DNA of 64,000 bases. It comes from Dromaius novaehollandiae (Eukaryota; Chordata; Aves; Casuariiformes; Dromaiidae). The position numbers and the translations under genes were made by a program. The notes beneath the pieces are model-generated. The model did not search any database. It saw nothing but the letters and a program-made list of their open reading frames with translations, and had not been told where the DNA came from. Of the stretch, positions 1-15,504 are shown piece after piece. How positions within the stretch are numbered: the first letter of the stretch is position 1; every line of letters begins with the position of its first letter. The stretch spans positions 63,712,841-63,776,840 of the forward strand of contig NC_088132.1 in assembly GCF_036370855.1 (NCBI RefSeq), given 5' to 3'.

Positions 1-3000
1 GAAGAAGATTGGTTGCTGTACAGAGAGAACCTGGATTAGCTCTATCATATGCATTGTAGTTCTGTAACTCAATCTAAGTTGTTTTTTCTTGCTGCAAATT
101 ATATTAGGGATTTTTTTTTATTAGCAAGGCAAGCTGCTTTAGTATGTTTTGTTCCTTACTTCTGTGGAGCAGAAAAGTGCTGGACACCATAAGAAGCTGT
201 GCAACATAGTCACTGCTATTAATGGGAAGATGGCCTGCTGCTGCAAAGTACTCAGTGTGCTATTGGGCTTTTATCACTTCCAGTTGTAAGCAACAGCAGA
301 TAAAACCGGGAGGGAAATCGCTGAGTAAGCAAGCTGGAGAATGTTTTTAAATGTAGATAGTAAACAGTGTGAGGCCCAATAAAGAACAAACTACGCTATT
401 CATATTGCTGCATATCTTGCAACAACATGCTCTTATGTTGGTGTCAGCACCTGAATGATTCTTCTGTCTTAGCTTTCTTATACCACAAAGGATGTTTTCT
501 CTATTTTTCCTTTTCCTCTTCTGCCACTGACTTGGCATATGCTATTTCCTTCACAGGTGTTCCTTCGGAAAAGGCTCTGCCCTGCCTAGGGAGGGTGTGC
601 GGCGGGAGGGAAGGGGTGGCTGCCCTGGAGCCCCTGGCGGGCTTGGCTGCCCAGAGAGGGGCATTCCTTGTCGGAAGTCCTCTTGGCATTGCCACTTGCC
701 CAGGTGACAGCCAACATGTGGGCTGCAAGCCGCGGCTCAGCCCTGCACTTGCTCTCCTCCCTTCTGCTCTAAGCCTGCTGCTTTCCCCCCAGCAACAGTC
801 TGCTGTCAGCCCAATTCAGTAGTGCTGCATGTTTCCAAAAAATCTTCATTTTTCTCCTGCTGTAGTCCAGGGGATTCCAGGGATGCCTTAAAACACTGAA
901 GCTAACACTGACAGTCCTTAATGCTCTGCTTTGAATTGTAGGCAATGTAAGGAAACAGAGGCCTGATGTTAGCAGCTAGGTTGTCTTTCAGGGTCAGTGA
1001 AGTATTGCTTTCTGCTTTTAGTGAGCATTATTTATTTATCAAAAATAGCATGCATCTTAAAAGGACTTGAGTACTTTGTGATCTGGAAATGCCGAAAAGG
1101 GAACAGAAGCAAATAAATGCATTTGTATGGAAAGAAAACTAGTAACTTACTCCTGGACAAAATCACCTCTGTAAATCTTGAATTGACTGAGTGAGTTGAA
1201 ATCAGAACCTGGTGTAATGTATGCCGTTTGGAACTAACGGTTAGTATATGCATATAATAGCTTCATATTTTTAAAGCCAGTACATGCATTTAAAACTATG
1301 CAACCAACTGTTTTTTATTAGGGCTGTTAGTCTTTTCCATCTCACTTCTGCGAACTATGTGAATCATTTGAGTGTAAATATTTGTTTTTTCACTAAGTTC
1401 CTTTATGAAACTATGAAAAATGCATCATCATCCACAATGATGCTTAATGATGTTGCAAGTCAGATACAATATGAGGGTTTAATCAAACCTTTAAGAAAAG
1501 TAAGCTTGCATAGATATACAAAGACTTACTGGTTTCTTATCACAATGGAAAGGAATAATTGATTAGCTGCCAGCTAAACAGCTGCTCTGTTTTCTTCCCC
1601 TTTGGTTAATATTGGGAGATAATGGGATGATATAATGATATATTTTTTTTTCAATTCTAAACTAATACCATTCTCCGCTAATATTTTAATACAGCTTAAC
1701 TTCTTAAAACTTAGAGATGCTGTTACCTATTGCAGCTGTAGTTACCTTTATAATGATGAGTATGAAGTTATGGAAGACACTGCCCTAAGAAAAGGAGATG
1801 AGGAAAAAATAACCGTTTTATAACAATCCTTTGTAGTATCTTGCTTTTTTGTGTATTTTCTTCTAGATGTGAGAAGAGTTATATTTTTGGGGCAAGTCAT
1901 GAGTTATCAGGAAAGGGGGTTGGAATCTCTCCTACCTGCAGGAGGCTGTCTGTTTAAAAAAAAAAGTGAAGATTACATCCATTATGGAGATAATTACACA
2001 CAAAGCTAGGAATTGCTGAGGAATCCCTTCATCCTCAAAGGCTTTCTTTCTTAAAGATTCTCAGTGATAGGAATTTTTTAGATTAAAGCTGATGACCCTT
2101 GAAAGCTCACGTGTCTCCAAGTACTGTTTGTTTATAAAGGTTGGAAAAGCCCAGTGTATCTGCTACAGGAAGCAGACTGTAGCAGCAACCATGTTCCTCA
2201 GTAAGGCTGTTTATAAATAAGTGATCACTGGTCCAGGGCTGTGCATTCTGACACAAAATAGTTATCCTTAAGGGGGTATTATTGCTTAGACCTCTTCCAG
2301 CAACTATGGGCCTATTTTGAGTATCATCTGCAGAAAACAACCTGGTGATCCTTACAGAGTGGGTGATTCCTTTGCCTGGAGGCTTTCTTGCTGAGCAATG
2401 TCTGCTCTGAGTACGGCTTGGTATTAACAAACTTTTCCGTAAGTAGGTGGAAGTGATAACTTGCAGATACATGTTTTAAAATTGAACTGCAAGTTGCTTT
2501 GCTTGTAGTAAGGTATGAATGTGTCTCATTAGCCGGGCTTAGGGGAACACTTCTGTCCTTTTTTCATAAACACTATCTCATGAAATAAGCCCTTCAGGAA
2601 TATTAACTTACTATCATAAAAGTTATCTTCTAACATTTGTGCAAGGTGGAATGTGGAAGCATTATTTAGGAGGTGTCACTACCTTGTTTTTTATCTCCAG
2701 TTTTCTTCTCTTCCCCTTTTTGAGCTATGTGAACCTCCATCTGTGCAGTCTTTTTGTTACCAATGTAGTACTTTATGCAAATATTGTCTGAGGACCTTCA
2801 AGTCTTTCATATCTTATTTCCATGGTATAGCTCAAGCTGTTTGAGAACTATTTGAGCACTGAATGTGTTCAGCCAGACAGATATTCAAAATATCTGCACT
2901 GAACTTGTTTATGTTTTGGAAAGAAAGGTAAGTATGGTTAACTATAAGCTAAAATTATGCCTGTAACAAAGCCACAATTTTGATTAATACTTATTGTAAA

Positions 3001-6000
3001 AACTTGTTTTACTGTTTCTTCAGGCTTGACAAAAATATTACTAAGAAAAGACAGTAAATCATATCATGATATAGTGCTTTGGTTTCCACGAGGCTCACAA
3101 TCCACGTTATTCACTGTCATTACATGAATTACATTCTTTTTAGCATGTCAGGCTTTTTAGAGGCATTAAAATAAAGAAATGTCAGACCTGTGGGCACTGG
3201 GGCTATTAATCAGCTACATAAGCACAAGCCATTTGTTGACGATAGGAGTATATCTTCTTCCCACAGACCTCCCAGTTAAAAGAAGCAATGTGTTTATTAC
3301 AGGAGCATGCAATGTTCTGCCTCTGAATATACACTTCTACTTGAATGTAGAGAGGCACAGTCAAAAAGAAAATGGTGGACTCAAGGCATTTATTCATGCC
3401 TTGAGATGAATTTGAATTCAGATGGTTGAAGATGGACAACTTGACTGCCACCATAGTGCATTCCTGCGTTTCCAGGGAGCCAGAAGTCCCTGCTTCCATT
3501 CCTTCACTGAGTTTTTCATTTGCTTGTTTCACAAGGAGGAGTAGCACTGGGGTCTACTTCAGAATCAGAAACAAGCAGTTGAAAATATTCGCTCAGTACT
3601 TTAAGCTGCCTGCCTTCCTTTGCTATTTTTAGGAACTAGAGAGAGAGAATGGACTCTGACTTTCTTGCCTAAAGGAAAGTTTCAAAACAGAAATGCGGAG
3701 TTGTGTCCCTGGAAGTGCCTGTACTTTCTGGCAAGCTGGAAAAGGGAAAGGTGGGTTGACGCAGGTGTGCTCCACAGATCTTTGGAACAACTTATGACAA
3801 GATGGTTTTTAGAAAAATTACTAGCACTTCTGTTCTGTCCACTGATTGCCAGAAAAAGAAGAAAACATGTTCTTCCCATGGAGGAGCTTTGGATTACTAA
3901 GTAAGTTTCTAACATGTTTGCAATTATGGCATTCATGAAAATACATACATTCTCTAGAACTGAGCACAGCCCAACTTCCTGTGCTTGTGTGCATTTGTTC
4001 AGACATGGGGTTTTGTGGGGGAGCCTGTAAAAGATTTTGCATTGCTAGTTAAGAGTTCACAGGGGTAGTGTTAACGAACACTTTTTTTATAGTGGCAGCT
4101 GGATGTTTTTACTGAACTTGTTCAGAAGCAGCATTGGCAGGCATCATACACCTAGATCTGGAGATGAATCATCATACATTCCTCTTGGGAAATACTCAGA
4201 GAGCATGGCAGCTTAGCTCACTTTAAAGCCACTGCATCTGCCAAAGGAGATTGCTGTTATGAAGGGATCTGCAGAGAAATTGGGAAGCAGTATGACTGTC
4301 ATACCCCAAAGGGGTGAGGGTATAAATTAGGCCTAGTCATATCTTTCAATAAGACACATGAAGTCTCAGTCTTGTTTTCTTTCCCTTTTAAATCATGTTG
4401 TTTCTTCAGTTAAAGCATTTTCACCATGCTTTGAGAAGGTTCTTGGGACATGCTTGCTGCAGCCTATTGAACCCTGCCACTGCGTGCACGGGGGATGGAG
4501 CAGTTGGGAACTGGTCTGACTGGGACAAGTACAGCACTCCCACCACAACATGGTGACGGCTTCCAGCCATGCAACTTGAAGAGGCAAGATCTGAGGAAAA
4601 GGTCAGAGGTTTAGCTGTTCTGGAAATGCAACACAGTTGCTGGAAAGAACGTATATCTTGAGTCATTCCTCTCTTGTACCACTTTAATTAGGTTCTGTGT
4701 AACAGTCACAAAAGGTGCTTGAGGCCTAGAAACAAACTCCCTCCTGTCCCCTCTGCTGCCCAGTAAATGAATTCAAGAGGCCAGTATTAACTCCAAATAG
4801 TCGGAAGAGTTTCATGGTCAGAGGGTTTTATTGCCTTGCACCCTCCCTGATGGGGAGCTGTGCCCCAGCTGAGCACGTTCCCCATGTCATATGTGCACTT
4901 GCTCATTCTGGCCCTGCTGCAACACAACTGTCATCCTTGGGAAGAGCTCCTCTGGCTGCCAGCAGATCCTTGCTGGTACAAAGCGAACCTGCAGTTTGGG
5001 AGGGAAACCTTCTGGTTTTGGACACAAGGAATGCGTACAACAAAATATAACTGCAGATGAACACCTTATGACTTTTATTTGCAAACCCATCTGTCTCCTT
5101 TGTGGTCCCTGGGAAAGGAGTTGCTCATCATTTCTTACAAGATTGTAAAGCAGGTACCAGACTTTATTTTCTCTCCCTTGCAACTACCTTGGACATTAAC
5201 AAATCAAATCTGTTGAGACAATATGCTGATGGATGAGTATCTTCATAATTATCTGGGGAGTCTGAAGTCCTCCACAGACTCTGCTTTGTTCCCTTGAGGA
5301 AATGGCTGTTCTGTGAGGTGCGGGATGATGCACATGGTTGTAATGAACAACTGTACAATTAATGTTCAAGGAACAGGGTGGTTTTTCAGTTCCTGAGCAT
5401 GCTGCTGTCTGCTGAGGTGTTGTCCATAATGGACATTCTTTTTTCTTTCTAAACTGTTTGTAATTCGGTAAATGTTACTTAATGTATTATCTCAGGAAGA
5501 CTCCTTCTCAGAGAGCAGAGAGGGAGAAAGCATGTAGATTACCTCAGGCAAGATACCCATTTCCATGAACCTATCTGTTTTATTCCAAACTGTTAACCTT
5601 AAGTGTGCCTATTTAGCTCAGGGTTTGGACATCAGTTTTTTGGCAAGCAATGAGTTTTTATACAATCTCTCCTCTGTACTTCTTATAATCTTTTGTCCTT
5701 TCCAATGAGAACTTTCCACAATAACTTGGTTATTCTCCCTTTCTCTTTCCAGAAGTCTAATTTTCTGTACACTGCCACACTTTCTGTTTCTTGGTGTTCC
5801 CAAGGTTGTGTTTGAGCTTTTTGCCAAGACTACAGCCGAGTGTGACTCTCTCAAGTTGAAGATGCTTCTCTTCAGCTTTTTTCTGGAGTAAAGTGAACAG
5901 GTTGGATTAGTGCAAGCAGGGGAGAATCCCAGACAGATACTGGAAGGTGTTTGGCCTGCATAGAAGGGTTTCTGAGGGCCACCTGAGACACCTAAGTGCT

Positions 6001-9000
6001 GCTTCTGCTTTGTGGAAGGTCAGCTTAGTTTAGCTTAAACTAGTGAAGCAGAGGATATCATCAGACTGAAAAGGAGGGACACAATGACAAAGAGAAATTA
6101 ATTAAGTAGGTTAAAAGCAGGAGAAAAAGAACAGCTGCACACAGGGAGCAGGAAAGTTTAGGGGGTAAAATCATTATTCCTAAAGTTACCTCCCATCAGT
6201 CCTAACAGCAGAGCCCTAATATCTCAGTGTTTCTCTGTCTGTGCCTCTCTCTCATGAACAGAAAAGAATGTATATTAGTCTAATGCAAATCTCAAACGCT
6301 TTTTCCCCCGTTTCTTCAGAGAGGGATATAATAGTTTGTTTTATTTTTCCCTTCGATCAGTTCTTTATTCTTATCAGTGAACGTGGCTGTGCATCAAGTT
6401 CATTGCAATGAAAAGTTTCAGTAACCTGGGGGAAACTTACTGGGAAGAGGGACATATGAGAATACAGAGTTTCCTTGAATCTGGATTAGGCCAGTGCTTG
6501 CAAAGCTGATGCAAGTCCTATGAGTGTGCTTAGTAAATTTTGCAGGGCATTGAAGGTCTGTGCAGGACAAGGAATTCTGCAGGCAGATTTGTGTGACAAA
6601 TATTTCCATGCATAAAGTAACAAATTGGTAGGCATGGGTCTAACAAAGTCCAGTGAAGTCTGTAGTCCTTAATACATGTAAACTGCATAACAAAGTTTCT
6701 GCTCAGTAAGTGCAAACACTGAAGTTTGTTTACTCTGTTTCTTGTTATACAAAGACACGCACTCAGGGGCCAGCCTGACCTCATGATAACTAAGTTGGTT
6801 TGATGCAGTGCTCTGCAAAGGACTGAAGTGTGCTCGAAAATGTTTCATTTTTCAACAGCCATGTATATTTAATGTCTTGGTACATATTTTTAAAGCACTC
6901 TAAGGTAGCTGCAAAATAACACTCACCACATTAGTTCCTGCTTATGTGACCTTTTCCTGCTTTTAGCAAAGCATGTGCAAGTGTGAACAGCACCACTTTG
7001 ACTGCAGAAGGGGCAGGAAACTAGAGTTTCATCACTGTGGATGTCTTCACTGAGCAGCTAACTCTTTCTGTCCCTCCAAATCAGTATTACTCTTCTAGAA
7101 GCGGCAGTGTTTCCTTAAGCACTGTATGTCTAATCAAAAATATCATCAGCAAGGTCAAAGTTGTTTTGTTTTTTAAATAAGTATGTTTTGTGCAAGTGAG
7201 CACTGCAGGATTTCCTTCATACATTTCATTCATCAGATGGGTATTAGCTGGAATCCTGCAAGTGAGATCCTGCCATCACCTGACGATAGCTGAAAGCTGT
7301 CGATGTCTGTTGTAGTCAGAAGTTTGCTGATTTCCTGTTTCTCAGATTTATCATTTGAGGCTCACAGCAATGAGCTACTTAACTAAGCCAGAACTGGCAA
7401 GCAAGCTTGAGGTATCTTTGCCATTAGGCTCTAAAAATATAAGCCAGGAAAGGTTTACAGGGAGAGGTAATATTTTTGATTTATTCAAACTGATGTAGCT
7501 GGAAAAAAGACAAGCTTTTCACCACACCATCCTTCCTGGAAATCTAAAATAGAAGCAGAAACTTTTAAAGCTAAATGCAGACACCAACAGGAGAAACCTC
7601 ACAGCTCACTGTGTAGGTCACCTCTACTTTCAATGAAGGAAGCGCCCTGCTTTGTCTGAAATGAGAGCTAAAATTAGCTCAGTCCCATCTTGCAAGTCGG
7701 TAATCTATTTTGTGGACTTAAGCTATCATATCCTGTTCCTACCTTGTATTTGCAATATTTTACTTCCTTTCTGAGGATTTGTTTTTTCAGATACCACAGC
7801 TTCACAGCTTTCTAGACATCACAGTCACAGTAACTATCTGTGCTCATGTCCTTACCTTGTAACAAGTTCAGTTGAGCTTTAACTTCTTTTGCATGAACTT
7901 GCACTTGCTGTGGGCTGAGACTATGCATGTAGACACCAAAGGGTGATGTGCTTGTTACACAGTAAATTTGCTGTGGTCTAGGCCAACAGTGATTGCTGCC
8001 TAAGCTAAAAAAACAACCAGCCCACCAACTAGCCCACCTTCAATAATACAGAGAGGCTATTAAAGGTGAACTGAGAACCCACAACCCAAACCTTCTTAAA
8101 ATGTAAACTGGATATAGAATTAATGATTATACAGAAATAATATGGAACTAAAGTTTGCCAAAATACACCCTGCTCCAGATAAAATGCCTAGCTCACTTTG
8201 TAGCTGTGGGTCTGCACCCCCCACTTTTCCTTTTAGTTCTCCTGAGTTTCTCTTACTGCAGGCATGCAGAAAAGCATCTGTTATGGTGACAGGAAGCATA
8301 AAAATGTATTACTCTTTAGCGTGTGGCCAGTATTTGGGCCAGTGACTGCACCCAAAAAGAGATTTTTCACATTTAAAGAGATTTTTCATGTTCAGAGAGT
8401 AATATCTGTCCTTCTGGCTCATGGATTTTGTCATTTGGCCAGCAAGTTTTTGCTCGGTTATGGCTTTTTTGTGCTTGCAAAATACCTTTCTGGAGGTTTT
8501 TCTTCGTACTGATGAAGAGCTTTATAGAGGGCATTGGCTTAACAGATGTCCAGTTAGTGCCTGAGATCTTCAGCCCCTGGTGCAGTGCACAGCTAAGCTC
8601 AGGAGAAGGCCAGCACCGCACCAGCCTAACTACTTTTCCTGGGTCACTGATTCTGGTAATAGCTTCTGTCAAAAAAGCATGCTAGAATGAAAAAATCAAA
8701 GCAAGTTGCTGGAAAAGTCTAGTGGGGATTTTCGCTTTCACACCTAGCTATTTAGGGCATGCTTTTTGTTCATCTTTTATCTATCCTGCTTTAACCACTA
8801 CCTGCTATCATTTCTGCTCTTAAAAAGCCTAACAGACCTACTTTTATATGTCTGTTTCCTACATACCTTTTATCAAAGGGTAATTTTTTGTTTTGTGTGG
8901 TTTTTTAGTTTTGTACACTGAGTGTGCTTATGAGATACTTTCAGACTAGTGGTCAGAGTGAGTGCAACTTCAATAAACTAATAGTACCTTATTACCTGGA

Positions 9001-12000
9001 AAATCTGTAGTGGCCTATGTATAAAAGAAAATAGGCATTCTCTTCTTGAATTAAAGTGTTTGGGCTGCTTGATGGAACTTTCTTTGTCAGTAAATGGAAG
9101 GCAAGCTTTAGTTCTAACAATACAACCATGATTATATGATCAATGTTAAACTAGATTAAAATGATTTGTGTTGCCAAGAGCAGTTGTTATGCCTTAATCC
9201 ATGAGCTGATGGAAGCAAGAAATATTTAGAAAGTGTCTACTGTATGTAAGAGAGAAAAGGCTAATGGAAATGGGTGATTCCCTGAAGCTTTCCCCAGAGT
9301 TTCTGAACATGTGACCGTCAGGTTGCCCCTGACGAACAACTGCTTTGATGGTAACATGTACAGTGTCAACTCTTTCTTCTAAACTTTTTCTTTAAGCCTC
9401 TGGCTTTAGAGTTACAGTGATGGGTAGAAAAAAATCTAGGAGAGGCAAGAAATGTTAACTGGGTTCTGACTTCTGCACTGGGCAAAAGAGTGCAGGATAC
9501 CCTTCCTAGCAGGTGATGCCATCAGACACTTGCCGCCAACAGTGGCAGCTTTCAGCCCACTTCCTCACCCAGTGCAGTCCTTCCCTCCTGCTCTGTTCAG
9601 GACTGCTGCTCGCACTTCTCTCAGGTATCAAACACCATCGTAGCACCTGGAACACTGAAAGGAAGCCCTGGCTTGTATCTAATTAGCCAGTAACTCATTT
9701 TTCTGTAGTCCACTAAACTCTTCTACCTCCGGCTCTAACTGTCCACTTCCTCTAGACATTGGCATACATGAGACATCCATAGGTGTCTGGCTGAACTACA
9801 ACATTATATGCAATTGTTGAGGGTTAGGAATGACTTCTTGTGCTCCTGTCTGCGTGAGTGCTTAGGTGTTTGTAGCTGCGTTGTTTCACAAGCATACCTA
9901 ACTGCAGAAAATAAGGCAACAGATGCCTTCAACCTCCTAAATACTTGCTCCCCTCTCTTGTACTTCACATTTATAATATCTAGGAAGTGGCCTATGCATG
10001 TCTGGCTGCTGGCAATATGTAGATGGAAAAACACTTATGGTGGCTGGCAGAAAGAAATGTCATGGAGATGGATAACCTTGCAACATGGGCCCTTCACCCT
10101 ATACACCTCATATACTGCATAACTTTATTTTTGTGTTGTCTGTGTTACTCAAGCACCAGTAACAGTGACTTTTGTCTTGCAGATTCAGGAAACTGCTTTC
10201 CTATCCATAGGCTTAATCCGCAGGAAACTGTCTCCTGTCCTGTGGTAGCTGAATACTGAAATTGGAAGGGAGAAAAGGGAACAGGAAGGGAAACAACTGA
10301 AGCAGTGAACACTTTGTTCTGTTTAGAGGATTTTGACTACCCTTTGGCATTATTTCCTTTAACAATGAGGTTTTATGTTTAAAGATATTTGAGCACTGAG
10401 AAGGGCTACAAAAAAGTAAAAGAATCTAGACAGTTCTTTTAGGGCACAAAACACTGCTCTGATTGTTCTTCAGGTTTGAAGCCAAATACTGGGCATGATG
10501 CTTTACCATCACACAGATCTTTGTTCCTATTGCATTTTGCATGATTGAAGTTGCACAATGGACCTAGCAGTTTTTTATATGGGAGGCAGGCTAATTCTGG
10601 GCATAATGGTTATATCATTGGCATGTAGTATCTTAAATCCTAGTCTCATGAAGTCTCAAGCACCTCCAAAAACATACTAAAAATCACCAGTGGGTTAGCA
10701 TGCTGGCTGAATGGGTGGCTGGGGTGGCAGGATGTCTTGTTAAATTGTGGTCAGATATTCTTTGGCTAAGTGGGCACTTAGCCTTCATGCTGTAGAAAGA
10801 GGCAGAGTGGGCATGAGTCTTACAGGGCTGTGCATGAGGTATTCTAGTGTGTTTGTGATCATTAGATTAAACTGTTTTTTATGGATGGACAGACCAACGC
10901 TCTTGATTCTACCCAGTGCATGACAAGGGAGGCAAATGGAGGCGGCAGAAAATTTCGCTGACGGCACTGAGGTACCTGGCAGTATTATCTGTGAAAACAT
11001 ACCCTCAACTCTAAACCTTGCAAAGTTTAAAAAACCAAAATGGATGAACCTTGGTGCTTTAGAGCCTTTACCTTTACAGTACTGGTGTAACTTTGAGGCT
11101 AGTATCTTTGTTTCTGAGATGTGCAAGAAAAACAAGTTAGGCTGTAAGAAACAAAATGAGCAAAATACCACATGTGCAAACATGTGGTTTGACTTCACTC
11201 TTAAGTCGTGTACAGGGAGACGTTACTGAACTTTCATGAGTGTGGGGACTAGTGCCTGAAGTCATGCTGTGAGAGATTCATCCTATATAGCATGAGAAAA
11301 GAATGTGAGAGTAGTGAGGGGTAAGAGAAAGGCAGGTCTTGCATTGACACTCTTGACTTGACACTTGACTGCAGCTATATTATTTCCAGTTATCATCTTA
11401 TACTCAGTCTCTGCAGAGTTGGCCATGCATCCTGACCTTGTAGATTCATCATTAAAATCCAGGAAGTGGGAAGAGTTTTGTCTTTGGGGACCTAATATGG
11501 AAGTGTATAGCTACTGCAACCATAGCCCTGGCTTCCTGCTGGCCCTGGGAATCCATGCAGAGCCTGCGGGATGGGAGTAGACCTTGATATGTTCCCAGAA
11601 GGATGGAAGAACTAGCATAGCATATGTGACTGTTGGGCTAGAAACCCTCTTTTCTGGAGATTTTTCTGGGAAAGCATATACACTTATACAGTCTTATACG
11701 CTGGTATGATTGTTTTAATATATTGGTAGTCTGCCTGCTTTTCAAGTGAATCACTTTAAATGAAACTGTGGAAGAACTCTAGTCTTTGGAAACTCAAGCT
11801 TCCAAAAAAGGGAATGAAAATAAGTGATTTATGTCAGAAGCTTCCTGCTTTGCAGAAGCTCTGCAGTGAGTTAGAGTGGATGAGGCATTACAAATGGTAC
11901 CCTGTCTGTGTGTAAGGATAACCTAGTGACAGTAAAACCCTGCAAGGGGAATGGCACACTGATAAGCTGCATGGCAGTATCAGATCAAAAGTTTTGTTCT

Positions 12001-15000
12001 GTGTCTTTAACTCCAAAGTTTTTATTCTTTATCTGATCTTTATCTGCTAGACATGCTACAGACTGAGATGACTACTGCAAGCAAAGCAGCAAGAGAATGG
12101 GGAAGGTGTGGAACGTAAAAGCAAAGTCTATAAGACCTATACAGGGTGGTGGAAGAAGGCTGGTGTGAAGCTGGTTGGCTAGAAAATGTTAAGTTAAACT
12201 GGAGGGAAGAAATGAAGGGGACCGGTTAGGGAACCAGAAGGCAAGAGGGGAAATGAGCCTAGGTCAGTCAGTAAAATACAGTAAGGTTAGCAATAAGGTT
12301 AGTTCCTTCAGATGTAACTACTGCATCCTCTGACATGTCACAAAGGATCCTGAAGCACTTTGTAAAAGCTGTGATTTTAATAACATACTTTTTATAAAGG
12401 CTGTTTTAGACATAGTGTCTTTTGTTCTCCATATTTGTTATGTATTCCAGCAAAATGCTGTTTGGGGGTCATAACAATTTGTCCCACCTTGATGTAGAAT
12501 GTTTTTTTGAACACTGTCATAACTTCATCTTACCAGCTGAGGGCACTCCGTGACAGGCTAAGTGTGTGTGTCTGGGGGGGCTGATAAAAATTAACCCGAA
12601 GGAGGAAAGCGGTCGTTTTGACAGCAAAAATAAACCGATGAGTTCAGATGGGTAAAGGCAAGCTCTGCCTGAGGGAGAAGGCTGACAAAAACATCAGCTT
12701 GGTTTGCCACGTGGACTTAGTATGGATTGGGGCTATTGATGTGGGTAACTGCAGGAGCACAGCAAATTGATTCAGATGAAATAAAAATAGGCCAGTTTTA
12801 AGCCCCAAACTGAAATAAACAGAATACAAAAAAACTTTTTGAAATCTCAGATGGAAATCTTTTTTTCTTTCCTTTGGTAATAAAAATCGTTAACTTCCTT
12901 AACCCCCTCGCGGCTGCAGAGCAGCCCCTTGCAGAGCTGAGAGCAGAGGAAGCCGTCTCTGACAAGGGAGGGCCCAATGCCAAGTGCCCTTCGAACAGGG
13001 CAGCCACGGAGGGAGTTACCTGCCTGTGGGCTCGTCAGGTTGGCAGTGGCATCCTGCTGAAGGAAAAGCATATTTGCAGCATCCTAGGAAGGAAGCTCAG
13101 GTGTTAGTCTGGGGGCCACCTAAATAGTGTGGCCACCTGATTTCACATAAGGACTTGGGTGCCCTAGGGAATTCCTGGCCCTGACAGCCACAGTGCCAAG
13201 GCTCTGTTGTAATACACAAGCAGCTAGATGCCCAGGACTTGCCATACTGCTTACTGGAAATTTGAGTCTTAACACCTCTTTTCTCAACACCTGGGTCAGA
13301 TTGCTGCTCTTGCCAGGAGCTTCTGCCTGGAGCGTGGCACCCCCTGTAACCAGCCCCAGGCCTGTAGTCAGGACGCTTGCTGCTCTACCAAATTCCTGCT
13401 TTTCCTGACTTGAGCCAGGGGCCTATGCCCATGCTTCCCAGACCCCTGATAATCATGCTGATACAAAAAAGTTGTACGAAACTCTCAAAATGAAGTTGCT
13501 GGCATAAGGGATTACTTTTTGGAGGAGGTGGAGGGAACAAGAATTTTTGAAGCCTGGTTTTGAGCTAAGTTTGCCCTGTTTCTTGGCAGGGTAACTGCAG
13601 TGCTGCATCCTGACCTGGCTAGAAAGCTTTGCTATCCTAAGTAGCTTTGAAACGGACTTCACTGGCAGGCTGCAGGTAGACTTCAGCACTATGTTGGCAT
13701 AGCTAGGAAGAAAATATGAGAGACTGTAGGATAACTTTCATCTTGCAAGGTTTGAAAGGGTCAGTTTAAGTCCTTGCTTTAATGTTGTTTATTTTATCCA
13801 GAAGAACGGCTTCCGAAGGAAAGAAGAAATATTTTCATTGCAAAATACCAATTGCTATCTAACAGGATTTAAGACATGTAAGAAGAGTATGTAAGTGCCA
13901 GCACTTAGGCTTTTAGAGAACTCTGAAGCTCTTCAGTATTGAACATTGTGCCTATGGCTGAAGTCACAAAATGAGCTGTGCGCCTTTGGACTAAGAATGC
14001 ATGGCAGAATTTGCAAGATAGTGGAAAAACTAGGGAACAGGAAAGACGCAGTAGGAACTATGAAGAAGAAATGGCAGAAACACAGTTCATCAGCAGGATC
14101 AGGAATGCTCTCAAAGACTGGAACTTCTTTAGAGTAAATTCTTATTCTTGGGATGTCTTTGTCTTTGTAAAACCTCTCATGGTATGGTAGTGGTATGGTG
14201 AACTTGGCCCCTCAAAATAAGTGTTAGCTAAATGCCACCTGTGCCAAAGTAGTAGAAGTAATACTAGAGTTAACCAAATGTACTGCACAGAGGTAGCCTG
14301 GCAGCCTTATGGCTTTTTGTAATTTGGCAGGAATGGAGCTTAAAAAACAGGAAAGTAGGTAAGAATAAACAGTCTTAACCTCGTTCAGCAAAACATCTCA
14401 TGTGTTCTCAGCTTTGAGCATGTGCTTGCATCCTCTTAAGGTCAATCTCAACAATCTCCCCTTAACTTTCAGCAGACAAAGCCTATTTTTGTTAAATTTG
14501 TGGTTTGCCACGTGCACTTCCACTTCTTTCCAGTGGAGGGAAATCGTGTACATCCGTCCTGGCTATTTTCCCTTTCTGTGGTGCCTTTCAGCACAGGTCA
14601 CAAAAGCAATGTAGTGATATAAAACAAAGCATCAAGAAATCACTTTTACATTAAGTAACTTATTTTTCAGTAACTGATACTAATTTGGAGAAAGTTAACT
14701 AGTGTGATGGAAACAACATTAGCCTGCTGATCGCTGTAAGGAATCAGATTCCTGCAAGGGGTGAGAGTAGGTACAGGACAGAGTAGTCTGTGTATCCTGA
14801 TTTTTCCCTCTTCTTGTGCTTACCCCCCTCTTTATGCTAATAATACTAACATGAATTGATGAAACTTTGCAGAGAGAGAGAGGTAGGAAGTTAGAGACCT
14901 GCATGCAGGGGTGCATGCCTAGTAAATGACTGGAGATGGATAAAAGCAAAGCATACACAATCAAATATATTTGATACTAAAGCACTGCCATCTTCATAAT

Positions 15001-15504
15001 GCAATACTCCTTTAAGGGAAATTGAAATATTGTTCATTTCTGCACTTCTGTTATTGATAAAAGGGATATGCTATTGTTCACAGTTTTAAAATGAGTATTT
15101 TACTGTTTTAAGATGTGAACTGGGAAATGTTCAGGGAGTGGCATTAAAATCATTTATGCAGTTACATGTTCTCAGATTCCTATATATTAAGTCAACTAGA
15201 CTTTTTTTTTTTTTAAACCAGCAATGAAAGTGTGCAAATGTACTCCCAGTGCTTACCAACATGCAAACAATATTTCGGGAAAGTGTAATAAACTGAGGAA
15301 GTAATGAAGTCTGCATTTTTGCATGTTTAGAAGGAAAGAAGAAATGCGGAACAGTTCCGGATTCAAAAATTTTTGAAATGCACTTTTTTGAACATCACCT
15401 GTACTCAAGCAGCTAGGTCAGAGGTGCTGCACGTCTGAAAACGCGGTCTCTGGATCCCTCAGTGTTCACGAGGGCTTACTCAGCGAGCGGAAATTCTAAT
15501 TTCA
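1..15504. other. Intergenic DNA upstream of PLK2, no gene recognised
   Basis: AT-rich, with stop codons dense in all frames. The longest open frames are 121-137 codons, overlap on both strands and show no recognisable domain. A short G+C-richer patch lies at about 560-790 and another at about 12900-13400, neither a clear CpG island. A 14-bp exact direct repeat (aaagagatttttca) occurs at 8356-8369 and 8375-8388, and a T13 run at 15202-15214. I see no CR1 copy, RNA gene or coding exon here. In mammals GAPT and RAB3C lie on this side of PLK2; I could not identify either. Confidence 0.6.

Noticed and set aside
4814-5183. Cluster of overlapping 66-98-codon frames on both strands
   Set aside because: Several frames are open at once on both strands with no domain, splice context or promoter. 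This is a chance effect of local composition.
10936-11229. 97-codon plus-strand frame with several cysteines, overlapped by a 137-codon minus-strand frame
   Set aside because: No signal peptide, domain or gene context. Both frames are open over the same DNA, which points to chance.
1-15504. A bird GAPT or RAB3C exon upstream of PLK2
   Set aside because: I looked for a transmembrane-adaptor or Rab-like segment on either strand and saw none. The mammalian neighbours may lie outside the window or be absent.
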